Origin: Gorsachius magnificus
Lineage: Eukaryota > Chordata > Aves > Pelecaniformes > Ardeidae
DNA: 64,000 bases
Assembly: GCA_034008185.1 (NCBI GenBank)
Contig: CM067082.1
Span: forward strand, 14,136,984 to 14,200,983
Reading direction: 5' to 3'
A program made the position numbers and the translations under genes. The notes under the pieces are model-generated. The model ran no database searches. It saw nothing but the letters and a program-made list of their open reading frames with translations, and had not been told where the DNA came from. How positions within the stretch are numbered: the first letter of the stretch is position 1; each line of letters starts with the position of its first letter. Positions 1 through 12,068 of this stretch are shown here, piece after piece.

Positions 1-2034
1 AGTATATGGGAATGCAAAATTGGGATTAGATGCACAGCCAGGGTAGAATGGCATCCTGCTACAGGCTCTGGCAAAAAATGCTGATTAACACCCACTGGGA
101 ACCTGCCCCCACGCCCTGAAGAGCTGTAGAGGTGCAGAAACATTTAATAGCTACCGTGTTGTGGCCTTACATTGCCATCTCATTCCCATCATGAAAGGGC
201 AGTCCTGATCAAAGTCGTGGACAGCACGGCATGTAGGGAGACCTTCTTTGACATTTCAGGTGAGATCACAATGAAAGAAAGAATTACGCACAAAAGGAGC
301 TGACTGAGGCATGGAAAATATCGGGAGCCCAGGCCAGTTGGATACTTTGTTGATGACCTCATGGTTTTTCATCACCAACTGGTCTGTGTTATCCTTCCCT
401 CTCCCTCTCACCCCCCACCAACAGTGAGCACTCCCCACCATGAGCTCTTACGGACAAAATGTAAGAGTGGAGGCCGGAGCCTGTGGCTCTCTGCTGTGCC
501 TTGGTCACAGGTTTTGGTGTGTTGTGCTCAAAGACAGTCACACTTGTGTCATGTTGGTGACCACAGGAGGAGCTGACATGTTGAAAGAGCGAGATGTAGG
601 GAGACCTTAATGCCATACATAGATTCTTACAGAAACCTGTAGCAAAAAGTATAGAACAGCATAATAATCAAGGACAGTGCTTCAACTTTCTGCTTCACCT
701 TTCCTGCTGAATGACTGAAATGAAGGTGTGTTTCTTGAATTGGACTCTCACCCTGGTCAATCATCCAGGCTGTGAGGGCATTGCGCCCCAGGACAGGTGC
801 CTGCAAAGCTGTCCATCTGACTTCAAAGAGCATGAAAGCTCTTCACAGATAGTTAATTTGTGCCTCCAAACAAGTTTTAATGGCACTATGTTATATCATC
901 CCCACCCACTGACACCAAAAGAGGTTCTCCATTCAGTGGAGGAGCACCACTGGTACTTGATACTTCTGAGCTTTGTTTGATGAATAAAAGCCCAGACCAG
1001 CACTGTCCACAGACTAAAAACTGTGCCAAACCTTTCCAATAGTGGTGTCCTGTGCTGACCTGAGGTAGGAGCATTGCAAAAACCTTTCTCCTTCATTTTG
1101 ACAAATCAGCTTTTATTAAGCTTTTTGGTTCTACTTGATGGAAGAGAGATATAAAGCTTTATGCTACAACAACTAATCCACCTAATTAAGGTGAGCCAGG
1201 CTTCAACCTTGGCTCTCTTAAAGAGCATGACATTGAATGGCAGTGGTCTGTCTCACCACAAAAAACTCAGCTGCTCTGATGGTGGAAACTCACTTCAGGG
1301 ATTGCATCCGAGTGCAGCACTCATAAACCAGACACGTGGCTCCATTCACTCTGCAGCATTTGCTTCAGAGCACCTGTCCCTGTCTCTAGACCATTCTGAA
1401 GCTGTGAGGTGATTTTTTCTGAAAGAAATCAAGGGCAGACAAGTGAATGCTAACTGTGCTTTCATAAAGGCACTGGTTCCAGCCACCATCCCCATGGACC
1501 GAGGCTGGGAAGGATGCAGAAAGGCTCCAGGCTGGCTGTGGGACACATCCTGTCTTCTGGGCATTGCATTATTTCACTATCCTTTATTTATTTTTGTTTA
1601 ATTTTGTTTTGTCTTAAATATAAAAGCTAAGTAAATAAGTGGGAGGGTGAAGACAGAGACTGGGACAACCTTGCAAACAGTATGATTTCACCTTTTCTGA
1701 TAGGTTTTGTTGTTTCATTTCACCTACATTAGGGCTTTGCCTAGCTTTTGATCTCAGACTCGCTACTAGAACAGGTTTGCTGTTAAAAAAATACTGCTTT
1801 TAAATGACGTTTGCTTTTAAGTAAGTCTGGAGTGTGATTATTGTGACTTGAGAAAATAAGAGACTGTTTGTTTTAACTGAATTCATAACATATGTTTGTA
1901 ATAAATGGACTTGGGCAGTTGTCCTGATGCTAAATGGGCCAAAATTAGAAATTACTGCAGTGTTGGTGAAATTTCAGCACTGAGAAATCCAGCAAAAAAG
2001 AATCATGTGTGAAAGTTAACAACTGAGCAGAGTG
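1..2034. other. Unique-looking non-coding stretch
   Basis: No transposon, RNA gene or convincing exon is recognised here. ORFs are short and overlap on both strands, as expected by chance. The one exception worth separate mention is a pyrimidine tract and splice-acceptor-like site at 390-424, followed by an ATG in good context at 440, which has its own entry. Confidence 0.6.
440..610 (+). other. Candidate short ORF behind a splice-acceptor-like site
   Basis: A pyrimidine-rich run at about 390-419 ends in CAG at 422-424, resembling a 3' splice site. Fifteen bases on, an ATG at 440-442 sits in a Kozak-like context (CCACCATGA). The frame stays open for 56 codons to TAA at 608-610. The product begins MSSYGQN and is Cys/Val/Gly-rich; I recognise no family. 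A GTAAGA donor-like site lies inside it at about 461. The opposite strand is also open here, which weakens the case. It could be a small second exon of a two-exon gene, but chance is more likely. Too short for many ORF callers. Confidence 0.12.
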
Positions 2035-2177
2035 CGGGAGCTCGGGGGCAGGATTTACAGCTGCATGGTATGCTGGGGGACAGGGAGCGGTGGAAACGTG
2101 TGCTCAGAGGGAAGAAAGAGTTTCTGAGGCTCCCAGCAAGACTGCGCCGCATTGCCATGCGTGGGGCTGCAGACCGA
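2035..2177. other. CpG-enriched patch
   Basis: Eight CpG dinucleotides fall within about 143 bases (for example near 2035, 2043, 2087, 2097, 2145, 2148, 2160 and 2175), in a neighbourhood where CpG is rare. There is no TATA box and no recognised gene beside it. It may be an unmethylated regulatory element or simply a GC-richer patch; it is far below CpG-island length. Confidence 0.35.
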
Positions 2178-2718
2178 GCTCAGCCATCAGCCACCTGCAT
2201 TTCTCCTCAGGAGCAGCAGTTCCTGCTCAGACCACCTACTTTGAAAACCAAAGCCAGTGAAGGCAGAATTTAACTGCTCGGGTTCAAGACAGTGATGCAA
2301 ACTGCCTGTGACCCAGGGAGCTGAAGGACTTCTTTGGCTGGCCGTGCCTCCAACTTTGCCTGAAAAGTTCACAGTGTATCTCTAGATGCAATGCCTCATT
2401 TGACGGTCTAAGACGACAGGCTGAATTTCACTGGGGAAATTTCATCTCACAGTTCCCACCACCTCCTCCTTTGATGACACAAGGTCTAGGATGGACACCA
2501 AAAGAGCACACACCAGAGAGACCTCTGACTACAGAAACTCTTCCATCCCCATTTGCAAGGGATTTCATAAAACCAGACAGGTTTCTCTAGTATAGTTGCT
2601 TACAGTGCAAGTGCTCTACCTTTGTCTTCTTTGACTTGAATGACTAGATGGTGCAAAGAGGAAATGTCATCCTGTGCCCTTCACAGCTGCAGAGTGTGCA
2701 AAGCTTCTAACTCCTGTG
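2178..2718. other. Non-coding, nothing recognised
   Basis: Only short chance ORFs are seen on both strands. No repeat family or RNA gene is recognised. Confidence 0.55.
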
Positions 2719-2736
2719 CCCCCCCCCCCCCCCCCC
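2719..2736 (+). repeat. Poly-C run, C18
   Basis: Uninterrupted run of 18 cytosines. Such runs are prone to length change and to sequencing error, so the true length is uncertain. It is not attached to any recognised transposon. Confidence 0.95.
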
Positions 2737-5700
2737 AAGCTCACCTCCTTCTCTGCTCTCCAGGCATCGTAGCTCTGATGGAACAGTTGCCTCCTTTTCT
2801 TTACTGTGATTTCCTTAATAAACTAGACTAAGCCTTGGACTTAATCCCAGCACAGTAAGCACTGACTGAAGCAGTGAACAAAGCCTTGAGGGAAAACTCC
2901 ACAAGAACATTTTAGAATGAAAGCATCTAAGAGTAAACAAAATTAAAAAAAACAATAAAGTCTACAACATAAGTGCCCTTCCCTCCAACTTATCTTTTTT
3001 GAACTTGGGCTTGCAAAAGAGCATCCTTGGACTGCTTTGTCTCTTCCTTCCTGAGAAAGGGTTTTTAGTTCTTTAATTCTCTTCTGATCTCTTTATTTCA
3101 GGGATGCTCTGCATGGCAGAACAACCCTACTGTTTCAGCCTGTGGTCAGGAAACATGCAGATGTTCTGAAATGACTCTCTGATTCCATGTCAAGAGGTTT
3201 CTCATCTTGATCCATTATGTTATTTCCCAGATTGTTTTTCCAACAGCTGTCCACTAAGTAAGCTGAAAACATTCACATAGAGAGTAATTTTTTACCGAAC
3301 AGCAACGGAGTCTTGGTCTAGGTCAGCTCCTATTGTTGGTGTTGTTACACACAAGCCAGCTACAGTCTTGGGGGTGGGGGGTGGGGTGTAAGTTAATGTT
3401 ATCACCCCCCTTCCCACTTGGACATGTAGCAGCTCTGTGCATACCTCATTTAGCCTGTGGGAGGCTGTCACTGCTTAGGTTGATGGACAAGGCCCTGCTT
3501 AATCCCTCCATATCTGCAGTGACCACCAATAGGAGAAAGCCAAGATCTCACAGGAAACATGTCTATTGGGTCGGACACATGTGGTCTGACATGGGCCAAA
3601 ACCGCAGAGAGAGGAATGGATTTTTGCTTGGCTGAGTATTGTGTTGCGCTCGCTGCTGGGTGGCAGATCAGGCTTTGCTCCTGTTGCATGACAAGGATGT
3701 CCCAAGCCTTTGATTTACGTTCCTATTGACTACTGTGCAAAGAAGTGACGTAACCATCATTATAAGTCAATATTACACCTTCACCTTAGGTAGACATTTT
3801 CTACCACAGTCAAGAGTGTCATTACTGATACTACTCTCTGTTTTTACACTTTTGCTTAGAAATGGCATTATCCTTAGTATCTTTTAACTCTTTTCTACTT
3901 ACCAGACTCTTCCAAACAAGTTTTGGTGCAACTACGGACAGCTATAGGTTGCAACGGGAAAAATTGTACTTTTCTATACATCAAAACCCAAATGGGGTCA
4001 AGGTATACTTCTAGTACGTATGCACTAGAAGATGCCAAATTGGGACATTATTGATGGAAGGATATCTTCAGCAGAATGCGTAAGTGTTTAGTAGAGACAG
4101 GATCTGCCCACAACACAGCCTGCAAAGAGAGCACCAAAAGGGTTGCATATCTTAAGGCTGTTGCCTCTACTGAATAGCACAGCTTACAGGGGGAAGGACT
4201 GGATGCTGTAATGACATTTGGTGCTTAGCCAGTAACAGTGCTTTACTGTCTGTTGTTCTTAAGATACACTATAAGGAAGGAACATACACTGTGTGGTGGG
4301 TGTGTGAAGAATAACAAGCATGCTATAGCCAGGTACTATATCTTAAGGCAAACTCATTTGATGAATTCCAGTTACATTTCCAGTTGAAATGACTTTTGAA
4401 ATGTGATTGTAATTAAATTCCTTAAAGGCTTATGGAAAAGGCATACCCCCTTCTGCAATATCTGTGGGCCCTAAAGCTGCACAATATACTGAGAGACTAT
4501 GGAGCCTTTGTTTGATTATACAAGTAATTAAATTTAAAATTTTATTAAACTTGTTAATAAAGACATAAAACATAGAGCTTCATACTTTGCTTTGATTTGT
4601 TGTGAGCTTTCACTAAATCCACAATTTCCTGGCACATGAATACACTGTGTTTAAGGCTACTCTGGTTTAACCACGTAAATTCAAAATAGTGACATCACTT
4701 CAAAGGGGGCAGAGAAGGAAACCAGTTGGGCTGCATCAAATAAACTCTCTCTAAAGGCACAGGGTTCATCCTACATAAAGCAGCTGTGTGAAGTTAGGGT
4801 TGGCACCTAAAGGCACTGGTCAGCTTCAGGGTGAAGAGCAATGCCCAGCAGACCAGCAGAGGGCTTCACCTTGTTCTGGTGAGACATCAGAAGGCCTTCT
4901 TTGTCCTACCAGAGATGGCTGTGAAGTTCTGGAAGTTATTATGATCTGTTTCAAAGTTGAAGGGGTATCTATGACAGATGAACTCCTCAAAGACAGGCCA
5001 GAGGGATCTCCCAGTCCTTTGGCTGGAGGAGCCAGCCTGGAAGAGCCAGGGAGGCATCCTAGATCCAGGAAACAGCCCACTGTTACTTATCCTTACCTTA
5101 TCCCTTCAGGCCAGGCTTCAGGCTGTAATTGCCAGAGTGTGCTCACTGAATCATAGGCTCAGGTCCTTATTTTAAACTTATGTATGCTTCTAAAATATGA
5201 CAAAAATAGAATCCAAGTTAAGCTCTTCTCTTGTGAGCTTCCTTGTCCATGTAGAGGAAAGACTGAGGTTTCAAATCCTGAGTTCCCTTCTGTCTCTTCT
5301 TCTCCAGATAAAAAGGGCAGAAAGGCCCACAATTAATATAAAAGATCTTCCATTCCTGTGAAGCCAGTGGTAAGAAAAGAATTCTCCAACACAAATGAAC
5401 AGTGATGCTGAAGGTCATACAACTTTTCTTTGTAATGCGGCCCTTCATATGACTGCCTTCATAGGGGTTAATTTGCAGAGGTTTGCTGTCATTGCACATA
5501 TTAGGAAAGACATGTAAAAGATTTTCTTCTCCTTTCAAATATGAATTATAATATAATCACACTTATGCTGTTAAAAGCACAGATTATAAAACACAGGTGC
5601 TACAAGGTGGCCTCCCTGGCTCTGCTATTATATAGCTTCCTCAGCTCATGTTTAAACATTTACATTTGTTCATCTGACATTAACATACCTTTTGCTGTGC

Positions 5701-8700
5701 CATACACCCGGATGAAATTGTGTTCTTAGGACAAGGCAAGGAAGGAAAACTTCGTAAAGCTACTCAGCCTCACAGCTGTAACTTGAAGCAATTTTGGCCT
5801 TTCACGGGAGGAGAGAAAGAAGAGAGGAAGAAGGGTATGTGTATATTCATTATAGTCCTTAAAGTTTACAGAAACACAGGTTCCCAAGAGCCATCTCAAT
5901 AATGGTTTTAGTCAAATATTTATATTGCTATAACTTTATGTGTTTAATGATTTTCCCCATTAAGGTTTTTGTGGTTTAGCAAGGAAAATCCAAATATTCT
6001 TGATAATGATTGGTGAGTTAAAATCTCTTGTAGCAACACAGTGTATAAAAAACTGCCTTTTTCACACATCTGGAAAGACTCCATTTTTTATCTGCCAGAG
6101 CCTTACAAGGGCAGCTTATTACATAAATAAACAGCAGAATATATGTAGTCATAGAATGACTGAATTGAGTATAATCTTACAAAAACAAACCCTGTCTCAA
6201 TACTCCTTTGTTTGTTGCCTTTTGGCACTATTATTGACTCTCCTGTGTGTACTGTATAATCATTTCTGCCCCCACTTTCTCCCTGATGTGAAACGCATCC
6301 AGGTGGTCAGCAGCAATAAGGCCAAGGCTTGCCTAGTGGTGCAACCTTCTGGAGCCGAATATATCCTGGAAGTGGGATCTCTGATTCTCACACATGTTCC
6401 GAGTGGGTAAGAGCACCACCACTATTCAAGAGGTCACAGACTTTGTATGAAACAAATCTGGCCTGCTGGAGAACAAGTTATTTCTTCTGAGCAACTCTGC
6501 AAAGAAGGTAAGGGACCCATGTCTCCTTCATAGCCATGACTGTCCCAAAAAGTACTTTCTACTGGAAGACTGTTACTGTCACCCGAAAGGAGAAAGTTCA
6601 TGAGCCATCATAGGGGAGGAAACAGTCCCAGAAACCAAACGAAATTCACTCTTGGCTGAATTAAAAACATTTTCTAATCTCTTGCAGACCCATCTATGAA
6701 CGCCTCTTGTCGCTGAGGGAAAATACTGTCACTTTGTTCTGGAGCAACAGGCTGCCCCTAGGGTGATTACCTCCTGCTCAGTCCTTTGATGGGAAGGAAA
6801 CTCTGCTGCTGCAGCACACATAGCCTGGCTATAAACACCTATTTCATATACTTGCTGGTGAAACACGACCCTCCTGTGCCAGGTCTGAGTTACCAAATCT
6901 GGTGCCTTCTGGCAGTGAAAAGGTTGGAGCATCCTGCAAGCATGGGATGCACTCCCATATGCAGAAGGGAAATGGCATTGTAACTATGGCAGAAGAGATG
7001 ATTTAGTTTCCGTGTATTTTTGTCATCTCAACAATAACGTGTACTAGAGGAGAACAGAAAATAAAAGAAAGGCATTTAATGTTTTTGTTTCTAGCTATTT
7101 ATCTTAACCTGATCCTAGAAGCAATAGAAAAGCACTGACATGGAAAACTAAGTAGTCTAATCAGATGACATTTACTGAAAGCACACTTTCGTTTCCATCT
7201 TTTTGTTAGATACTTTTTTTTCTGAGTCATGATTTCAGTGATACAGGTCTATCTATTCTCCCTGTTGCATCAGATAGCAGCTACAGAGATATGTCTTTAT
7301 CTCCTCCATTTTTTAAGCTCGGGGAAGGGAGGAAATGACTTGTCAGGAATGCCTTTGGCACAGAGTTCGTTGTTCAGGAACATTTCTGTGATACTGCCAT
7401 TTGAAATGAATGTAAGGGAGGGAGGATGTCCCTGAAGTTCAGTCCTGTCTGTATGTATTCATGCGTTGGGTGAAGGAATTAAGTTCCTATAGGTAAATGA
7501 AGTTCAGCCCAAACCCTGGAAACCCAAAACTCAAAGTAAGATTTCAGCTTGGCATCATCTTATGTATGGGATCTCTGCTGCACCAAGCACAGCAGTTTGG
7601 AAATCAGAGACCTCAGGCTGCAATTGCTCAAAGCAACCCACATGTGGGTTGATGTGGTTTTCTGCTTCTGCCCTGGGTCTGTCAAAGGAGGGAGGCTGTG
7701 GTAGGACACTGTGTCTGGGACATCCAATCTGTCTGCACAGCTCCATAGCTTCCCTGGTGCCGTGGGACTTGGCAGCCCTGAGCAGCCGACACAGGGTGGG
7801 AATGCTCACCATGCACAGCACAGGGAGGGGAAGCAGAAGAGAAGTCGTGATGCTTCATGGGAGGCCTGAGCTACCCCCACCATCAGCTGGAAATCTAGGA
7901 ATCGGAGTCACAAAACCAGACGGTGCTGGGACACACACACAAGATAAGGAAGCAGCAAGACCTAAACCTGTGCAAATGCAAATACCGTCTTTTCACAGCC
8001 AGCCACCAACACATGCCTGGCTGGAAGCAAACCCATAGACTTTGGGGTGCACCCACCAAGGGACAGGAACTGAGAGAGAGTGCCAGGCAGTGCTCATGGG
8101 CACCAGCTGGGGAACACAGGGGCATGGGACAGCCAGAAAAGGAACACATTGTTTTGCTTGTTATTAGAAAGTTAAGCCAGTTCCAAAACATCAAACACCC
8201 ACAAATATTGAACTCAGTTTTCCACATTTATAGAGCTGAGTACTGAAAAGACATCATTTAGGGGAGAAGACAGTGAGCTATTTTGCTGGGATCCTTCAGA
8301 TGCCATGGCTTAAATGCATTCATGATGTTAACCCAGCTCTCTGCTCTTCTGAGTTGTGTGTTCAAACAGTCCCTCCACACACAGACACAGATCAACCTTG
8401 TCATTATAATTTGTCACACATCTCATTTTATGTGTGGTGTTGTACGGGAGTATTATATCCTCCACATACTGCTGTAGGCTGTGAGTCTGGAGCAAAGCAT
8501 GAATGGGGGTGGGGAAGAAAAGCAGGAGTGGGAAAAGGACAAAAAAAGAAGGAAATAGCAGACATTAGTAACTACCAAATTTCCTCTGGAGATTTGATGT
8601 TTCCTGTAGAAATAAGTCAGTGCCCCGGCAGTGTTGACAGTACAGTGGAGACATACTCAAGCTAACATTGAAGCTACCATCAGCACTCTCAGAACCATGG

Positions 8701-10065
8701 GAACTGGGGCTGGCTACCAAATCACTGGAGCAGCATAGTGGATGGTCAGCTCTGAACCACTGTGAAGAGGCAGCTACCAACATCTGGACTAGCGAGTCTA
8801 ACGTTAGCGTGCCCACATCACCCTGCAACATAACCAGAGGGATTGTGTGCATACACCTACAGTGAAAGATACATCTTTGCTGCACCTTCTTTTGGATCCT
8901 AACCTGTCACATGCTCATACTTTCTCTTTGGTGCAGTAAGTCCGAAGTATACAGCAAAGGAGATGTAGTTTGATTATTTTGTTGGCGTTTTTTGATTATT
9001 TTATTGGGTTTTATGCCTCATCAGATCTTTTGCAAAAGCTGTTTAGAAACATATTTTCTTCTCTTAATGTCGAGTCTTTCCTTCAAAAAGGCAAAACAGA
9101 GAATCTGTAAAGAATCTAGCCATGTCTTTGCAGACAACAGGAGGTTTAACAAAGTGTTATACTCAAATTTGTGTAAAATGTCATACCAGTTTAAGTCCCA
9201 AGGCATTCATGCAAACTTGTTTCGTAATTTTACTGATCTAATGCCTTGAAAAAAAAAGCCGGTCATGAAAAATAAAACTAACAAGAGCAGAACAGTGAGT
9301 AGCACAATTTCCATTCCACAAGTAATATTGTTATTTGAAATCATTTTGCCTGAAATCAGAAGATAACTAATTTTCAACTGAAGTTGGAATATTTTTTAAA
9401 AATCTTTGGTATAAATTTTGTGTAACTAGAAGATCTTGGCTTTGAGAAAATGAAAATAATTCAGTCCAGACCTGAAGTCCACTGTTTAATTAACATTTAC
9501 CTCAGTTCTGTTTTATTTCTAAAGTGAACTCCAGAAAAATACTCAAATGAAAAATAGGATTTGGAGTTAAGCATTTCATTTGGCCTCATTTCTCAGGAAA
9601 CACAGGTTAACCTGAAGTACTTTTTCACCACAGTGAAAAAATCTTTATGGCACCGCTTACAACCATTGTGCAAAAGGCAGAACAAATCACAGTCACCTAA
9701 ACAGGGGGCTTGAGAACATTACCAAGACTGTGGAGGGAAGTGCTCTGGTGTGAACAGCTGTGGCAGAACCGGTCTTTTAGCAGCATACTTACGATAATCT
9801 TTCTCCCCTAACATCTACTTTGACTGAGTGACATAAGCTGTCAGTAAGAGCACATTTTTTCCCAGCAGAAGCATGGGGGCTTTTGCTAAAACAACTCTGT
9901 ATTGGGCATTTACCAGAAACCTCAGCGTAAGCGTAAGCCTTGCTTATGGCAAACCGCCCATAGCTTTATGTCAGCAAAATATGCAAGCAAAAAAAGAGTG
10001 TCATGCTAGATAACTCTACCAAACCATTTCTCCTGATTTTGTTACCTAAACAAAAACCAAAACAA
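2737..10065. other. Long non-coding stretch with small GC-richer patches
   Basis: No recognisable transposon. GC-richer patches at about 4790-5110 and 7560-8110 carry the longest incidental ORFs (122 codons + at 4788; 158 codons + at 7562 overlapping an 88-codon minus frame at 7555). Both patches are open on both strands, which points to base composition rather than coding. A strong donor-like GTAAGA sits at about 6408 after a 35-codon open stretch. A perfect 8-base inverted repeat lies at 4008-4031. None supports a gene. Confidence 0.55.
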
Positions 10066-10106
10066 TCCCCTCCCTTCATCCTCCCCCCTCCTTCCCCTTC
10101 CCTCCT
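10066..10106 (+). repeat. Pyrimidine tract upstream of a TATA box
   Basis: Forty-one bases of almost pure C/T, with a single A at 10078. The final 28 bases (10079-10106) are uninterrupted pyrimidine. Tracts of this kind are common in vertebrate promoters and can form triplex DNA. It ends 32 bases before the TATA box at 10139. Confidence 0.8.
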
Positions 10107-10122
10107 ACGTTAAAAGAGCAGC

Positions 10123-10199
10123 AGCAGCCTGCTCAGGCTATAAAAACTCCCAGTCTTTTCACAGCCCCAGTCCCCAAGGGCCAGAGGAGCAGCCTGCTC
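10123..10199 (+). promoter_or_regulatory. Candidate TATA promoter with initiator
   Basis: TATAAAAA lies at 10139-10146. A sequence matching the initiator consensus YYANWYY exactly, CCAGTCC, lies at 10167-10173. Its A (10169) is 30 bases downstream of the first TATA base, the usual spacing. Two copies of the 12-base AGCAGCCTGCTC, itself a near palindrome, flank the TATA/initiator pair at 10123-10134 and 10188-10199. The pyrimidine tract is just upstream. Spacing and motif match are seen directly; actual transcription is inferred. Confidence 0.4.
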
Positions 10200-10240
10200 T
10201 CCACCAACCTCCTTCCAAAAAATGCCCCCACCCCTTGAAA
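10169..10240 (+). other. Candidate 72-nt first exon
   Basis: If transcription starts at the initiator A at 10169, a first exon would run to a near-consensus splice donor, AAA|GTGAGT, with the GT at 10241. The exon contains one ATG at 10222 with A at -3. It codes MPPPLE and would leave one base of the next codon before the donor. It could be the 5' end of an unannotated transcript (coding or long non-coding). The donor bases also form an AP-1-like site (TGAGTCA), so they could be conserved for another reason. No downstream exon is identified. Confidence 0.25.
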
Positions 10241-11192
10241 GTGAGTCATTTTTATGGGGCTCCCCAGGGCACTCCCGACTGCTTTCGCTCAGAAACCCCC
10301 CTCCGCTACCCTGGACTTTCCACCTGTGAGGAGATGGCCCGCGGGGGACCAGAGCAGCGTTTGGTTACTTCCCCGTCTGCCAGATGCAGGGTGGGGTCTC
10401 TCCACTCCAGTATCACATGATGTCAAAACATTTTTTTTAAAAAAAAAAACCCTAAAAAATAAAAATAAACCCCTCTCTGTATTTATATTTCAGGAACTTT
10501 TAATTCCCCATGTCTCCACATTGCATCCGTGTTGTATCCAACTGCTGAAGTTTTCTCACTCACTGGGGCTGATTAGAAAATCTTTCATGCTCCAGCTTTT
10601 TTTTTTTTTTTTTCAATTGGAAAATGTCATTCTTTCAAAATCAAAATGCCATTTGTGAAATCATTGCAATTATGTTTGAATCTTGTTTTGAAAGCGGACC
10701 AGGAATAAATGGTCTGATACAGCTGAAATCTCTGTCCCATTTCAGTATTTTTTATGAGCCATTTGAGTTTTCAATTCAAAATAACCTTGAGTTTATGCCA
10801 TTTTTCTCTTTTATATGTTATATCCTTCAACCAAAAAAATCCCAGATCAAAATGAAACACTTTGTCCAATCCAACAATATTCGTATCCAATTTCTTTTAA
10901 ACGGACTTTCAAAAAGTGGTGGGTTTTGTTCTGAATTGACAAAAAAATCCTATTACAGAGGTAAAAAATGCATACTACTACCATATGCCTGGGTGAGGAG
11001 AGTGCTTGGGCAATGCCCATCTTTAAAGCCCAAATGTCCACTTGTAGAAAACCACCTGTGATTATCTGCCTGTAACTACCTGACCAGCACAGGAATCTGT
11101 AGCACACAACCTGCAGTTTTTGCTTTGCATCCATTCCCCATCAATGCTAATCTCCAGGATTTAGTACTTCGCAATGCTCAGCATTACAGCAT
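10241..11192. other. Non-coding AT-rich stretch with homopolymers
   Basis: Contains T8 followed by A11 at 10431-10449 and T17 at 10597-10613. A 145-codon + frame at 10624-11061 is AT-rich with biased Phe/Ile/Lys/Asn content and resembles no protein I know. Confidence 0.5.
10597..10613 (+). repeat. Poly-T run, T17
   Basis: Uninterrupted run of 17 thymines. It could be the poly-A tail of a minus-strand retrocopy, but no retrocopy body is recognised on either side. Confidence 0.9.
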
Positions 11193-11870
11193 TTAATCTT
11201 CAGGCCCTGGCCCTATATCCAGTCGCCTGAGATAGATGTTCATGCACTGAGTGAGGAGACCGGAGCTGACAAATGGCAGCACCAGAGCAGAATGCTGCCC
11301 AAAAGCAGTGCATTGAGGAAATATATCCACGAGAAATATCAGAGAACAAGGGGGCCTCTTAAGTCCCTCTCCCCTCTGCAGTAGCTTTGGATAGCTACTT
11401 GCCCCACTAGATGATGTAACCTCCCGTGGAGGATTCATGCCCTTGAACTCTGCTGAGAAAGGGGGAAAGTATATGCCATCTTTCAGAAGGCACACGTTGT
11501 TAGTGGCAGCATTATATTTTCCAGTTTTATTTTCTGTCCTCATTGCTCTGGCTTCATTGAGGTCAAGACTTACCCGTCCTCCTGCTGCCGGCATGAAACT
11601 CAGCAGAAAATCTAGGAAGCACTCTGCCAAAATCAATGGCAGTGTGATCACACGCTGAGAGAGATCTGGAGTCAAATGTAGTTGGGGAGTGCTCGTGCTG
11701 TGCGGGTCCTGTGGTAATGATGGGGAAGCCACATATGCCAGTAATTTTTTATCTAAATTCTCCTTGGAGCTCATCCACAGAGACTGACATATGAGTAGGT
11801 GCTTCCCCACAGACTTTACCAGGCCCTGCTTTGCAAGCTCTGGTGCACAGAAAAAGGGTGGGAAGTTCAT
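11193..11870 (-). other. 225-codon open frame, longest in the window, unrecognised
   Basis: The minus frame starts at an ATG at 11870 and ends in TAA at 11193-11195. At 225 codons it is the longest ATG-started frame here; in AT-rich DNA I would expect well under one this long by chance. The protein begins MNFPPFFCAPELAK. It has no signal peptide, clear membrane segment or motif I know. Inside it, a splice-donor match CGG|GTAAGT lies at the 11574/11573 boundary, and an acceptor-like CTCTCTCAG precedes 11654. Together they bound an in-phase 81-nt candidate exon (27 codons, beginning RVITLPLILAEC). A spliced reading and an intact-ORF reading conflict. A 73-codon frame overlaps on the + strand. 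It could be chance, an exon of an unannotated transcript, or a decayed coding segment. Confidence 0.2.
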
Positions 11871-12068
11871 TCTACATTTTTTTTGAGAGGATGAGAGTGT
11901 TTAGGATTGAAGTCTAAAATTTTTTGCACTCAGAGATATGTTTGGGAGCTTTTGAACAGCCACAAAAGTTGATTTCATAAAAGTTTTAGCACCGCTGGAG
12001 GAGTTATATCTCTGACTGCACAGCAGAAATAAATAATCAATTTTGCTTCACAAAGCTGCTTTTTACTG
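11871..12068. other. Short AT-rich non-coding stretch
   Basis: Nothing is recognised between the 225-codon frame and the CpG-rich motif cluster that follows. Confidence 0.5.

Noticed and set aside
4008..4031. Perfect 8-base inverted repeat CTTCTAGT...ACTAGAAG with an 8-base loop
   Set aside because: Arms of eight bases with short loops are expected about ten times in a window this size.
6146..6175. ATAGAATGACTGAATTGAG considered as a minus-strand CR1 3' end
   Set aside because: Similarity covers only about ten bases and the expected GGTTGGAAGGGACC-type sequence does not follow.
6000..6413. 136-codon + ORF ending beside a GTAAGA donor-like site, considered as an exon
   Set aside because: Pyrimidine tract and acceptor are mediocre, and the product resembles nothing. 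One good donor match is expected often by chance in 64 kb.
7555..8040. 158-codon + ORF (7562-8038) and overlapping 88-codon minus ORF (7555-7821)
   Set aside because: Both strands are open in a GC-richer patch. The minus frame shows GC-rich third positions, but its apparent start is GTG, with no acceptor or promoter and no recognisable domain.
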